The notes beneath the pieces were generated by a model, which saw only the letters and a list, made by a program, of their open reading frames with translations, had not been told where the DNA came from and ran no database searches. The position numbers and the translations under genes were made by a program. From an uncultured Colwellia sp. (GTDB lineage Bacteria; Pseudomonadota; Gammaproteobacteria; Enterobacterales; Alteromonadaceae): a DNA stretch of 34,312 nt. Of the stretch, positions 9,547-18,468 are shown in pieces. Within the stretch, counting starts at the first letter, position 1, and the number at the start of each line of letters is the position of its first letter. Where the stretch lies: positions 1 through 34,312 of the forward strand of contig CAJWZC010000036.1 in assembly GCA_913049915.1 (NCBI GenBank), read 5' to 3'.

Positions 9547-11845
9547 ATGCGTAGTAGTTATATTACTTTATTTATGTTGTTTTTTTCCTATATTAGTAAT
9601 GTTGTAAAGGCTACATATACTATTTTATACCCGTGGTGGGATGACGACAAATTTAAAGAAAAAATCTACTATCTTGCATTACTTAAACTTGTACTTGAAA
9701 ATTCAAAAGAATAATTTAGTGATTATCAGCTTGAAAAAGTGATTTTGCCTATGTTTCAAGGTAGTGCACTTGCTGAGGTTAAACATAATCGCAATTTAAG
9801 TGTCACTTGGACAATGACGTCACAAAAGCGTGAGCAAGAATTAACCCCTATTAGAATACCACTACCAAGAGGTTTAGGTGGTTATCGTATTTTTTTAATC
9901 AAAGGGGGACAACAAGCAAAGTTCTCTAAAATTAACAATACGAAGCAACTGAAAAAACTATTTGCTGGACAGAGACGTTATTGGCCAGATTCTGCAATTT
10001 TAACCAATAATAATTATCGGTTAGTTACCGGTTCTGGGCATTCTACATTATTTAATATGTTACAGAATGGTCGTTTTGACTATATACCACTTGGCTTGTA
10101 TGAACCATGGAATGAAGTAGAAATATTTGAGGGGTTACAGGTTGAGCGTGTTGATGAACGAGCGAGTTTAATGTTTAGCACAGTGAAAGACGTTACCACT
10201 ACCAAGAATATGATAGTAAAGTAAAAAAACAAAATGATTGGTTAATGTTATCTGAGCGCATTAGTAATTCAGGTCATTGGCGTTTTGATATTCAGTCAGC
10301 AACACTTGACTGGTCCGTAGAAATATTTCGTATTCATGGCTTAACCAATAAATCGATTTTACCTTATTTTGAAAATACAGTGGATGTATTGCGAGAAAAA
10401 GATAGAGCTAAATTTCGTAGCAGTTTTCATAATGCTATTTACCAGCAACATCCATTTCATCTTAAAATTCAGTTAACTTAGCCTACAGGTAAGAAAGTTA
10501 AAGTTGAGGTTATTGCTGTAGCTGAGCGAGATAGTAATGGCATAGCACTAGCGGTATTTGGTGTATATAAGGATATTACCCGTAGCGAAGATTTATTTGA
10601 AAAATTAAAGCTTTTAGCGATGGTTAATTTTATCATAAAAGTGCTAATTTCTTTTATTGATGATAACGATAATGTCGTTTATCAAGACATCTTCCCTCAT
10701 CATGATGGCGCTAGTGCGGTACTCTTTAATTATATTATTACAGAATATAATTAATATAAAAAACAGACGAAAGAACAAGGTCAAATTAAAGAAAATAATA
10801 TTAGTTTTGATAATGTCTCCCATGATATTAATAATGTCTTAGGTGTTGTCCTTGGTGCTATTGAAATGTTGGAGATGAAATCTTCTCGTGGTGAACAAGA
10901 TATTTCTCCGTACATAGATAGAGTTAAAAATGCCATAGACAAAGGTAAAGATGTTACCGAACGATTATTATATTTTACCCGAAAACCAACAGTAAAAGTT
11001 GTTAGCTTTGATCCTATTCAAGATATTAATGATAACTAATATTTGTTTAAGCAGTTATTGTTAAGTACTATCAATGTCACCTTTAAGTTTGAGCCTATGC
11101 ACTGTTTGATTAATTTCCCACAAGGGGAGTTCATTAACATTTTGTTAAATTTAGTACTCAATGCTCAAGATGCTATTCAAGAGAAAGGTTTGAGTGGTCA
11201 AATAGAAATATTAGCAAACTAGCTTGATAATAGTCGTTTAGAAATCTACGTAAAAGATAGTGGTGTGGGTATTGAAAAAGAAAATTTAACTAAGATTTTT
11301 TATCCCTTTTATAGTTCGAAATAAGTCAATAAAGGTAATGGTATTGGTTTGGCAAATGTTTATAGTACTATATATAAACATAATGGCCTGATTCAAGTTG
11401 AAGGTATTAGTGATATTGGTGGTGCTCATTTTACTCTTGTATTTAAATGCAAATTATTAAAATAAAAATATTTGGTGAAAGAGTTAAAGTCATCGTTATT
11501 AAGCTATGAAAATACTAATGTTTTAGTACTTGATGATGAGATAAGTATTGCGGAATTTATCGCTTTGTTTCTAGAGAGTAAAGGTACAAATGTGGTTGTT
11601 GCTAATAATAAAGAACAATTATTAGAAAAATCAATGGCGACATCGTCTTTGATATTTTCATCACTGATATGATTTTACCTGACTTATCGGGTAAAGAGGC
11701 GGTGAGTATAGTTTTAGAGGAGTTTCCTGATATTAATGTATTCTCAATTAGCGGTTATATAGCTATTGAATATAGGGACTGGGAATATCCAGTACTCAGG
11801 AAGCCATTTAATTCAAAAGAATTAACAGAATTTTTAACTATATAA
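9547..11845 (+). pseudogene. Decayed hybrid histidine kinase (SBP-like sensor, PAS, HisKA, HATPase, REC)
   Basis: Remnant of a sensor kinase read across three frames. From ATG 9547 comes a signal peptide ending VVKA, then a periplasmic solute-binding-like domain (YPWWDD ... GRFDYIPLGLYEPW). A frameshift near 10195 leads to a PAS domain (SGHWRFDI ... LDWSVEIFRIHGL), the HisKA box VSHDINNVLG, and ATPase boxes NLVLNAQDAI, VKDSGVGI and GNGIGLANVY. A REC domain follows (LVLDDE; second frameshift near 11635; then FITDMILPDLSG and RKPF). In-frame stops lie at 9712, 10479, 10752, 11037, 11220, 11322 and 11463, all TAA or TAG. No membrane span remains between sensor and PAS, so an internal deletion is likely. 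The kinase cannot be made as a whole protein; short pieces could be. Confidence 0.85.
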
Positions 11846-11918
11846 AAATTATAATGATGATCTTGTAGTTATAATAATACGTAAATTAGTAAATTGTTAA
11901 TAGCCCGGTGATTGCTCA

Positions 11919-13295
11919 ATGATTTTAGATAAAGAATATAGAATATTGGTTGTTGATGATGCTAAAGATACTCAAATGTTATTGGAGTTTGATCTTAGCG
12001 CCGCCGGTTATCAGATCTCATGTTGTGATGGTGGCGAAGATGCGCTCGTTTCATTAGGAACACAAGAAATAGATCTTATTTTACTAGATATGTATATGCC
12101 TGGGCTTTCGGGATTAGAAACGTTAGCTAAAATAAAAGCACAAGTCATTAGTGCTGAAATACCGGTTATTATGTTATCAGCTTCGACAGATGAAGATGAG
12201 GTTGTTGCTGCTTTAGAATTAGGCGCAGGTGATTACGTTACAAAACCTTATGTTACAAAGGTACTACTCGCTCGAATGAGAACAGCGATCAGATTAATGG
12301 AAAAAACAGCACAACTCGAATATTTAGCAAAAACCGACTTCCTTACAGGTATTAATAACAGAGGAAGCTTTTTTGAATTAAGTAATCATGCTATCAGTTT
12401 AGCAAGTAGAGCAGGACAATCATTAGTTGTTGCAATGTTTGATATCGATTTTTTTAAACAAGTCAATGATAACTATGGACATGACGCAGGTGACCAAGTA
12501 TTGCGTGTTTTTAGTCAAGGAATGACTGAAGTATTTCGAGGTTATGATATTATAGGTCGCGTTGGTGGCGAAGAGTTTGCTGTTTGCTTACCTAATACGA
12601 ACAGGAAAAATGCTAATATTGCCTGTGAAAGATTCCGTTATTATATGGAACAACTCAGCGTTGGAATTATTACTAACAATAACAATAACAATAACAATAA
12701 CAATAAAAGAAATATTAATATTACCGTAAGTATTGGACTCGTGTTAGCTCCAAAGGGCCCATTAACTATTGATGAATTATTAAAACAGGCAGACAGAGCA
12801 CTTTATTATGCTAAAGAGCATGGCCGCAACCAAGTCGTTGATGATAGAATTGTTGCCACAATAGATGAACGTGATAAGACCGTCGCTAGTCCCATAAATA
12901 CTGACGATATAGATAAAAATAATCATTTTCAGGAGAATATAATTATGGCGAACTATGATGGTATTGATTTTGATATAGGTATCAGTAATGTATTGGGCGA
13001 TGAAGCATTATTTAAAGAGATATTAGTGATGTTTTATCAAGATCACCATCTAGATGGGGATAAATTACAAAGAGCGATAAAGCAGCAGGATTTTGATTCA
13101 GTAAAACATCTTGCACATACACTAAAAGGCGTTGCATGCTCTGTTGGTGCTATGGATTTATTTGAAGTAACTAAAGCACTTGATATAGCTGTTAATTATG
13201 ATAAAAAAGAAGATTTTGATAGCTTATTTTCTCAGCTTTCATCACAGATAAATAGAGTGATGAAAGGAATAGAATTAGCGTTAGATGTGAGCTGA
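11919..13295 (+). CDS. REC-GGDEF-HPt protein, probable diguanylate cyclase of a phosphorelay
   Basis: Cytoplasmic signalling protein of 458 residues. A receiver domain (about 6-125) has phospho-acceptor D57 in LLDMYMPG and the TKPY lysine. A GGDEF domain (about 140-310) has an intact active site GGEEF at 216-220 and an inhibitory RxxD site (RGYD) five residues before it. Active synthesis of cyclic-di-GMP with product inhibition is therefore expected. A C-terminal histidine phosphotransfer domain (about 345-455) has H400 in LAHTLKG. Ten asparagines encoded by a hexanucleotide repeat interrupt the GGDEF domain just before the conserved ITVSIGL strand. The upstream hybrid kinase, the likely phosphate donor to H400, is a pseudogene; another kinase may now serve. 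ATG 11919 has no strong ribosome site. Confidence 0.92.
   Translation: MILDKEYRILVVDDAKDTQMLLEFDLSAAGYQISCCDGGEDALVSLGTQEIDLILLDMYMPGLSGLETLAKIKAQVISAEIPVIMLSASTDEDEVVAALELGAGDYVTKPYVTKVLLARMRTAIRLMEKTAQLEYLAKTDFLTGINNRGSFFELSNHAISLASRAGQSLVVAMFDIDFFKQVNDNYGHDAGDQVLRVFSQGMTEVFRGYDIIGRVGGEEFAVCLPNTNRKNANIACERFRYYMEQLSVGIITNNNNNNNNNNKRNINITVSIGLVLAPKGPLTIDELLKQADRALYYAKEHGRNQVVDDRIVATIDERDKTVASPINTDDIDKNNHFQENIIMANYDGIDFDIGISNVLGDEALFKEILVMFYQDHHLDGDKLQRAIKQQDFDSVKHLAHTLKGVACSVGAMDLFEVTKALDIAVNYDKKEDFDSLFSQLSSQINRVMKGIELALDVS
12675..12704 (+). repeat. Microsatellite (AACAAT)x5 inside the GGDEF coding region
   Basis: Five perfect tandem copies of AACAAT, in frame as AAC AAT codons, giving ten consecutive asparagines. 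Gain or loss of a unit would add or remove two residues without breaking the frame. It lies in the loop just before the ITVSIGL strand of the cyclase domain. Confidence 0.95.
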
Positions 13296-13333
13296 CCTTC
13301 ATTCTTTTTGTACTAAATAGCGAAGCGATTCAT

Positions 13334-13365
13334 CTGATATTAGTCTATTAGTAAACTAATATCAG
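13334..13365 (-). terminator. Hairpin overlapping the yfaE stop, possible terminator
   Basis: A perfect 11-bp stem (arms 13334-13344 and 13355-13365, 10-nt loop) spans the stop codon of the ferredoxin gene, between two convergent genes. There is no clear U tract on either side, so it may slow transcription or protect RNA ends rather than terminate by itself. Confidence 0.4.
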
Positions 13366-13642
13366 TAACTGGTACGCAACAACAAGTTAATATCTCATTG
13401 TTACCGACAAAAGCTAAAGGCTCACCTAAAGGGTAGCTTATTTGGCCTTCTACTAGTGTAACTCGACACGCACCACAAAACCCATCACGACAATGATAAT
13501 GTACTTCTACATTAGCCGACTCTAAACAATCAAGTAACGTCTGTTCATTATTATCATAATGAACAACTTTACCTTGAACGTTTATTTTTGGAATAAATTT
13601 AATGGTATTTTCCAAGTTTGTAGGCGTATGTTTTGTTTTCAT
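13340..13642 (-). CDS. yfaE: 2Fe-2S ferredoxin that maintains ribonucleotide reductase
   Basis: Small plant-type [2Fe-2S] ferredoxin of 100 residues. The cluster ligands are visible as C-RDGF-C-GA-C (about residues 51-59) and a fourth Cys in ILTCCCVP near the C-terminus. This matches E. coli YfaE, which supplies electrons or iron to regenerate the diferric-tyrosyl cofactor of NrdB. The position directly after nrdB, 30 nt downstream on the same strand, supports the assignment. It is a little longer than E. coli YfaE at the N-terminus, with residues about 1-15 looking variable. Three adjacent Cys (CCC) leave some doubt about which one is the fourth ligand. It ends facing the convergent signalling gene. 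Confidence 0.93.
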   Translation of the reverse strand: MKTKHTPTNLENTIKFIPKINVQGKVVHYDNNEQTLLDCLESANVEVHYHCRDGFCGACRVTLVEGQISYPLGEPLAFVGNNEILTCCCVPVTDISLLID

Positions 13643-13672
13643 AGTAATTAAGGCAAATATCCTCTGCTTTTA

Positions 13673-14803
13673 TTACAAGTCAAAGCCATCAAAATCATCT
13701 ACATCTACTGATGAGTCAACCTGACCAACTAGATAACTTGATATTTCAGTTTCTTGCGGAGCAACTTGCACATTATCGCTAACAAGGTATGCATTCATCC
13801 AAGGTAAAGGATTACTTTTAATGTCATAAGGCGCGTCATAACCGATAGCGGTTAAACGTTGATTAGAAATATATTCAATGTATTGATTTAAAATATCTGC
13901 ATTAAGTCCAATCATTGAACCATCTTTAAATAAATACTGAGCCCATTCTTTTTCTTGTTCAACAACATCTAAGAAAATTTGTAATCCTTCATCACGAAGC
14001 TCTTCACTAATAACTTTCATTTCAGGATCATCTTTACCTGATTTCCAATTATTAAGAATATGTTGAGTACCCGTTAGATGAAGTGCTTCATCACGTGCAA
14101 TTAGTTTAATAATCTTGGCATTACCTTCAAGTAACTCACGCTCAGCAAAAGCAAATGAACAAGCAAAGCTGACGTAAAAACGGATAGCTTCTAGCGCATT
14201 AACAGAACAAACAGCAAGATATAAACGCTCTTTAAGCTTTCTGGTAGTAACTTCAACGGTTCTACCTTCAACTTCATAGGTTCCCTCACCTTGTGATTGA
14301 AATAACTGTGTTGTCAAAATTACTTCATCAAAGTATTTAGCAATACTAGAAGCACGTTTTAAAATGGCAGGATTAACGATGATATCATCGAAAATTTCAC
14401 CAGGTTCAGTAAATAAATTACGTAAAATATGTGTGTAAGAGCGAGAGTGAATAGTTTCACTAAAGGCCCAAGTTTCTACCCATGTTTCTACTTCAGGCAA
14501 GGATACTAAGGGTAAAAATACAGCATTTACCGAGCGAGCAGCCATTGAGTCTAAGAGCGTTTGATATTTTAAATTAGATATAAAGATATGTTTTTCAGAA
14601 TCGGTTAGGCTTTGCCAGTCAGCTCTATCTTTTGATACATCTACTTCTTCTGGACGCCAAAAAAAGGAAAGTTGTTTTTCAATTAGCTTTTCAAACGCCA
14701 TAAAACGCTGCTGATCATAGCGAGAAACATTAACGCTATTGCCTAGAAACATTGGCTCTAGTAGAGCGTTATTGGGCGTTTGATTAAACGTAGTATACGT
14801 CAT
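13673..14803 (-). CDS. nrdB: Class Ia ribonucleotide reductase, beta subunit
   Basis: R2 subunit of 376 residues, the same length as E. coli NrdB. It carries the diiron centre and the stable tyrosyl radical: the radical tyrosine is Y123 (counting Met) in [11 protein letters not shown]. Metal ligands lie in the conserved helices around [12 protein letters not shown] and IARDEALH. The acidic C-terminal tail ending DDFDGFDL is the peptide that docks onto NrdA. Together with NrdA it makes deoxyribonucleotides from ribonucleoside diphosphates, aerobically, in the cytoplasm. It lies between nrdA (108 nt upstream, with a hairpin in the gap) and yfaE (30 nt downstream), all on the minus strand as one operon. 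Confidence 0.98.
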   Translation of the reverse strand: MTYTTFNQTPNNALLEPMFLGNSVNVSRYDQQRFMAFEKLIEKQLSFFWRPEEVDVSKDRADWQSLTDSEKHIFISNLKYQTLLDSMAARSVNAVFLPLVSLPEVETWVETWAFSETIHSRSYTHILRNLFTEPGEIFDDIIVNPAILKRASSIAKYFDEVILTTQLFQSQGEGTYEVEGRTVEVTTRKLKERLYLAVCSVNALEAIRFYVSFACSFAFAERELLEGNAKIIKLIARDEALHLTGTQHILNNWKSGKDDPEMKVISEELRDEGLQIFLDVVEQEKEWAQYLFKDGSMIGLNADILNQYIEYISNQRLTAIGYDAPYDIKSNPLPWMNAYLVSDNVQVAPQETEISSYLVGQVDSSVDVDDFDGFDL

Positions 14804-14840
14804 GAGTAGATTCCTTTGAGACTACACTGCTGTAGTAGCA

Positions 14841-14865
14841 AAAGCCTAGTACATTACTAGGCTTT
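14841..14865 (-). terminator. Intercistronic hairpin between nrdA and nrdB
   Basis: Perfect 11-bp stem with a 3-nt loop (arms 14841-14851 and 14855-14865), containing AGCCTAGTA and its complement. On the minus strand the stem ends in CTTTT, a short U run. It may act as a partial terminator or an RNA-stability element setting the nrdA:nrdB ratio. Confidence 0.55.
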
Positions 14866-14911
14866 ATATTGATAGATTAAATTGGGGTATACAATAGATG
14901 ATATAAAACGA

Positions 14912-17182
14912 TTAAATTTTACAAGCACCACCGGCACATCCATCGTCTTCAACTTCAATGTCATCACTAGCACCATCACGGGTGTTATGATAATAAAGTG
15001 TTTTAACACCCAATTTATAAGCCGTTAGTATATCTTTTAAGATTTGTTTAACGGGTACTTTACCGCCTTCAAACTTACTTGGGTCATAATTAGTATTTGC
15101 CGATATAGCTTGGTCGACAAACTTTTGCATAATACCAACAAGTTCTAAATAACCTTGGTTATCTGGAATATTCCATAGTAATTCATAGTTGCCTTTAAGT
15201 TTTTCATATTCAGGAACAACTTGTTTTAATACACCATCTTTACTGGCCTTAATACTTATTAAACCACGAGGTGGCTCGATACCATTAGTTGCATTAGATA
15301 TTTGTGACGATGTTTCTGATGGCATTAACGCAGATACAGTGGAGTTTCTTACACCATGTTTTTTAATACTTTCACGTAAGCTCTCCCAATCAAGATGAAG
15401 GGGCTCACCAGTAATATCATCGATAGCCTTTTTATAAGTATCAATCGGTAAAATCCCTTTTGATAAGCGGGTTTCATCAAATTTAGGGCAAGGACCTTGC
15501 TCTATTGCTAATTGGTTTGTCGCTTTTAACAAATAAAATTGAATCGCTTCAAAAGTACGATGTGTTAAATTGTTTGCACTACCATTTGAGTAATAAAGAC
15601 CATTTTTAGCAAGATAATATGCATAGTTAATAACGCCTATACCTAATGTTCTACGGGCCATACTTGCACTTTGTGCAGCAGCAATGGGGTAATCTTGATA
15701 ATCTAATAAGCAATCTAACGCGCGTACAGCTAAATCAGCTAGTCCTTCTATTTCATCTAAAGAGTCGATAGCGCCTAAGTTGAATGCAGATAATGTACAA
15801 AGGGCAATTTCACCATTCTCATCATTAATGTCATTCATTGGTTTAGTAGGTAAAGCTATTTCTAAACATAAGTTACTCTGACGAATAGCAGCTTTAGTTG
15901 GTTCAAATGGACTATGGGTATTACAGTGATCAACATTTTGTAAATATATACGACCAGTGCTTGCGCGTTCTTGGGCAAATAGAGTAAATAATTCAATGGC
16001 CTTAATACGTTTTTTACGAATAGAGTCATCGTTTTCATATTGCTCATATAAACGTTCAAATTTATCTTGGTCTTCAAAGAAAGCATCATATAATCCTGGT
16101 ACATCACTAGGACTAAATAGGGTAATAGAGCCACCTTTTATTAAGCGTTGGTACATTAGCTTGTTAAATTGTACACCATAATCTAAATGACGGACTCGGT
16201 TTTCTTCAACACCACGGTTATTTTTTAGTACCAGTAAACTTTCTACTTCAAGATGCCATAATGGATAGAATAATGTAGCAGCACCGCCGCGAACCCCACC
16301 TTGTGAACAACTTTTAACAGCTGTTTGGAAATGCTTAAAGAACGGGATACATCCAGTATGAAATGCTTCTCCATTTCTTATCGTACTCCCTAATGCACGA
16401 ATACGTCCCGCATTTACACCAATACCTGCACGTTGAGAAACATACTTAACAATAGCACTTGATGTCGCATTAATTGAATCTAAACTATCTCCACACTCAA
16501 TCAATACGCACGATGAAAATTGACGTGTTGGTGTACGAACACCAGCCATAATAGGTGTTGGTAGCGATATTTTAAAACGTGAAATAGCATGATAAAAATT
16601 TTCTACATAAGTTAAACGAGTCTCAGCAGGATATTTAGCAAACAAGCACGCAGCCACTAATATGTATAGAAATTGCGCACTCTCGTAAATTTCACCAGTG
16701 ACACGATTTTGAACTAAATACTTACCTTCAAGCTGTTTCATCGCAGCATAACTGAAGTTGAGATCACGGCTATGGTCCATAAAATTAGCCATATATTCAA
16801 AGTCATCTTTGTCATAATCTGCTAGCAGGTGTTGATCATATTTCCCTGCTTCGACTAATTTGACTACATGATCATAAAGCGCAGGTGGTTCAAATTGTCC
16901 ATAGGCTTTCTTACGGAGATGAAATACCGCTAAGCGAGCAGCTAAATATTGATAGTCTGGCGTTTCTTCAGATATCAAGTCAGCAGCGGCTTTAATGATA
17001 GTTTCATGAATATCTTCAGTTTTGATACCGTCATAAAACTGAATGTGAGATTTTAATTCAACTTGAGAAACCGATACTTGCTCCAAGCCATCAGCAGCCC
17101 AAGCAATAACACGGTGAATTTTTTCTAAATCAATGGCTTCTTTTTTACCATTTCGTTTAGTTACAGAAAGGTTATTATTCAT
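14912..17182 (-). CDS. nrdA: Class Ia ribonucleotide reductase, alpha subunit
   Basis: R1 subunit of 756 residues (E. coli 761). An N-terminal ATP-cone (about 5-95, SVTKRNGKKEAIDLEKI) gives allosteric activity control by ATP/dATP. The catalytic residues fall at the same numbers as in E. coli: redox pair C225 (FSSCVLIEC) and C462 (ALCTLSAFN), thiyl C439 with E441 (SNLCLEIALP), and radical-transfer Y730-Y731 (TLYYHNTRDG). The C-terminal shuttle pair C749 and C754 is in DGCAGGACKI. The enzyme is therefore fully functional by sequence. It is the first gene of nrdA-nrdB-yfaE, and two NrdR-like boxes about 140-190 bp upstream suggest repression by NrdR when dATP is high. Confidence 0.98.
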   Translation of the reverse strand: MNNNLSVTKRNGKKEAIDLEKIHRVIAWAADGLEQVSVSQVELKSHIQFYDGIKTEDIHETIIKAAADLISEETPDYQYLAARLAVFHLRKKAYGQFEPPALYDHVVKLVEAGKYDQHLLADYDKDDFEYMANFMDHSRDLNFSYAAMKQLEGKYLVQNRVTGEIYESAQFLYILVAACLFAKYPAETRLTYVENFYHAISRFKISLPTPIMAGVRTPTRQFSSCVLIECGDSLDSINATSSAIVKYVSQRAGIGVNAGRIRALGSTIRNGEAFHTGCIPFFKHFQTAVKSCSQGGVRGGAATLFYPLWHLEVESLLVLKNNRGVEENRVRHLDYGVQFNKLMYQRLIKGGSITLFSPSDVPGLYDAFFEDQDKFERLYEQYENDDSIRKKRIKAIELFTLFAQERASTGRIYLQNVDHCNTHSPFEPTKAAIRQSNLCLEIALPTKPMNDINDENGEIALCTLSAFNLGAIDSLDEIEGLADLAVRALDCLLDYQDYPIAAAQSASMARRTLGIGVINYAYYLAKNGLYYSNGSANNLTHRTFEAIQFYLLKATNQLAIEQGPCPKFDETRLSKGILPIDTYKKAIDDITGEPLHLDWESLRESIKKHGVRNSTVSALMPSETSSQISNATNGIEPPRGLISIKASKDGVLKQVVPEYEKLKGNYELLWNIPDNQGYLELVGIMQKFVDQAISANTNYDPSKFEGGKVPVKQILKDILTAYKLGVKTLYYHNTRDGASDDIEVEDDGCAGGACKI

Positions 17183-17324
17183 GAAATACCTGCAAAGCGA
17201 TTATTGTTATTGTTTATTATTCCTAACAAAAGGATTTAAAACGTCCCTAATAAAAAAACCCACATACGTATTAGAAATGAGTGACTAAAATACGTAGTAT
17301 TAAAACAACAACTGAGCATCAAAT

Positions 17325-17340
17325 GCACAATATCTAGGGT
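17325..17340. promoter_or_regulatory. NrdR box 1 (proximal to nrdA)
   Basis: GCACAATATCTAGGGT matches the NrdR consensus ACACWATATATWGTGT at 13 of 16 positions by my count. It is one of a pair upstream of nrdA. Confidence 0.75.
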
Positions 17341-17355
17341 TTTTTATAATTCTAA

Positions 17356-17371
17356 ACACAAGATAGTGAGG
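17356..17371. promoter_or_regulatory. NrdR box 2 (distal)
   Basis: ACACAAGATAGTGAGG matches the NrdR consensus at 12 of 16 positions. Its centre is 31 bp from that of box 1, three helical turns, the spacing typical of paired NrdR sites. The pairing makes the assignment stronger than either box alone. Confidence 0.72.
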
Positions 17372-17637
17372 TTTTAGCTATTTTGCAAGGGATAAAATAA
17401 GTTGATCTTTGTGATCTTTTTTGTAGTGTATTTACGGTTAGTGATGACTAACCTAGCAAGACTTTTTCATTTTGGAATTTACTAAAAGCAACGATTATTT
17501 TATTTATTTTAAACCTGATATTTTTAAAATAAATATTTTATTAAATATTTTATTAAATATTTGTGTCATCTAAAGTGAATTAATCTAAATATAATAGATG
17601 ACCTATTTTACAGTGACTTGTGGTATTGATATGAGCA

Positions 17638-17680
17638 TTTATTGATGTATGAACAACTTAGTTGTTTATACATCAATAAA
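17638..17680 (-). terminator. Long near-perfect hairpin downstream of ubiG
   Basis: Arms of 20 nt (17638-17657 and 17661-17680) around a 3-nt loop, with a single G-T wobble. It starts 47 nt after the ubiG stop and is probably its terminator, although a proper U tract is missing on both strands. The arm ends in AATAAA/TTTATT. Confidence 0.55.
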
Positions 17681-17727
17681 TTGAGTAATCATTTACTTAT
17701 AAATACTAGTAATTAACAACATCTACT

Positions 17728-18468
17728 TTAAAGCTTGTAACAACATAATATGTAATTGACATCAAGGGAGTCATTTAGCTTATGGCTTCCTGTTATAGGG
17801 TTATAATGAATTCCACTGGCATCAATACACTTTAATCCATGTGCTTCAGCCCAAGTAATAAGTTGCGATGGACGAATAAATTTTTTATGATCATGAGTGC
17901 CATCAGGGACTATTTTGAGTAGTTTTTCAGCAGCAACTATGGCAAGTAAATAAGATTTAATACTTTTGTTAAGGGTTGAAAAGAATATCAAACCGCCGGG
18001 CTTAACTAAAGTAGAACATGCTTGAATCACTGATTCAGGATCAGGCACATGTTCTAACATTTCCATACAGGTCACTACATCAAAACACTCTGGATTTTGT
18101 ACTGCTTTTTCTTCTGCAGTAATTTTTTGATAATTAATAGATACACCTGTTTCAAGTGCATGCAATTTTGCAATATTTAGTGGCTCAGTACCCATATCAA
18201 TACCGGTTACCTTTGCACCCATTTTTGCCAGTGACTCAGATAATATTCCGCCACCGCAACCAACATCAATAATCTCTTTATTATAAAAGCCGTTATTCGA
18301 CTCAATATCATTAACCTGATGGGCAATGTGTTGACTTATAAATTGCACTCTTAATGGGTTAATTTGATGTAAGGGTTTAAAATCACCAGTTAAATCCCAC
18401 CATTGGCTAGCAACTTGTTCAAATTTTGCAATTTCAGCTTCATTTACGTTAGGAGGTTTGATTGACAT
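17728..18468 (-). CDS. ubiG: Ubiquinone biosynthesis O-methyltransferase
   Basis: SAM-dependent methyltransferase of 246 residues that carries out both O-methylation steps of ubiquinone synthesis at the membrane surface. Motif I of the class I fold is clear ([17 protein letters not shown], about residues 66-82), followed by the acidic residue in VTGIDMG. The post-I segment is [16 protein letters not shown], and [12 protein letters not shown] is typical of UbiG. The N-terminal [20 protein letters not shown] with INPLR is the family signature. It is divergent from gyrA, the same arrangement as in E. coli. The long hairpin 47 nt after its stop probably ends the transcript. Confidence 0.97.
   Translation of the reverse strand: MSIKPPNVNEAEIAKFEQVASQWWDLTGDFKPLHQINPLRVQFISQHIAHQVNDIESNNGFYNKEIIDVGCGGGILSESLAKMGAKVTGIDMGTEPLNIAKLHALETGVSINYQKITAEEKAVQNPECFDVVTCMEMLEHVPDPESVIQACSTLVKPGGLIFFSTLNKSIKSYLLAIVAAEKLLKIVPDGTHDHKKFIRPSQLITWAEAHGLKCIDASGIHYNPITGSHKLNDSLDVNYILCCYKL

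Larger units (their letters stand above)
17183..17727. promoter_or_regulatory. Intergenic control region between ubiG and nrdA
   Basis: 545 bp with no gene that I can support. Going right to left along the nrd transcript it contains the two NrdR-like boxes, then an imperfect inverted repeat in the nrdA leader around 17265-17300 (TACGTATTAG paired with CTAAAATACGTA). A 7-bp stem (17436-17442 with 17447-17453), a short AT-rich tandem repeat of AAATATTTTATT around 17530-17562, and the long hairpin after ubiG make up the rest. Confidence 0.6.

Noticed and set aside
10657-10842. Short open frame inside the kinase pseudogene
   Set aside because: It is out of frame with the recognisable HisKA region, which reads in another frame over the same bases, and has a low-complexity Lys/Ile/Met composition.
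9547-11845. Genetic-code change (UAA/UAG read as Gln) to explain the stops in the kinase
   Set aside because: Frameshifts and a lost membrane span are also present, many CAA/CAG codons remain in the same frame, and all intact genes in the window end normally at TAA or TAG.
17530-17562. Tandem AAATATTTTATT repeat as an origin-like or CRISPR-like element
   Set aside because: Two copies plus a partial one in AT-rich intergenic DNA; no spacers, no DnaA-box cluster.
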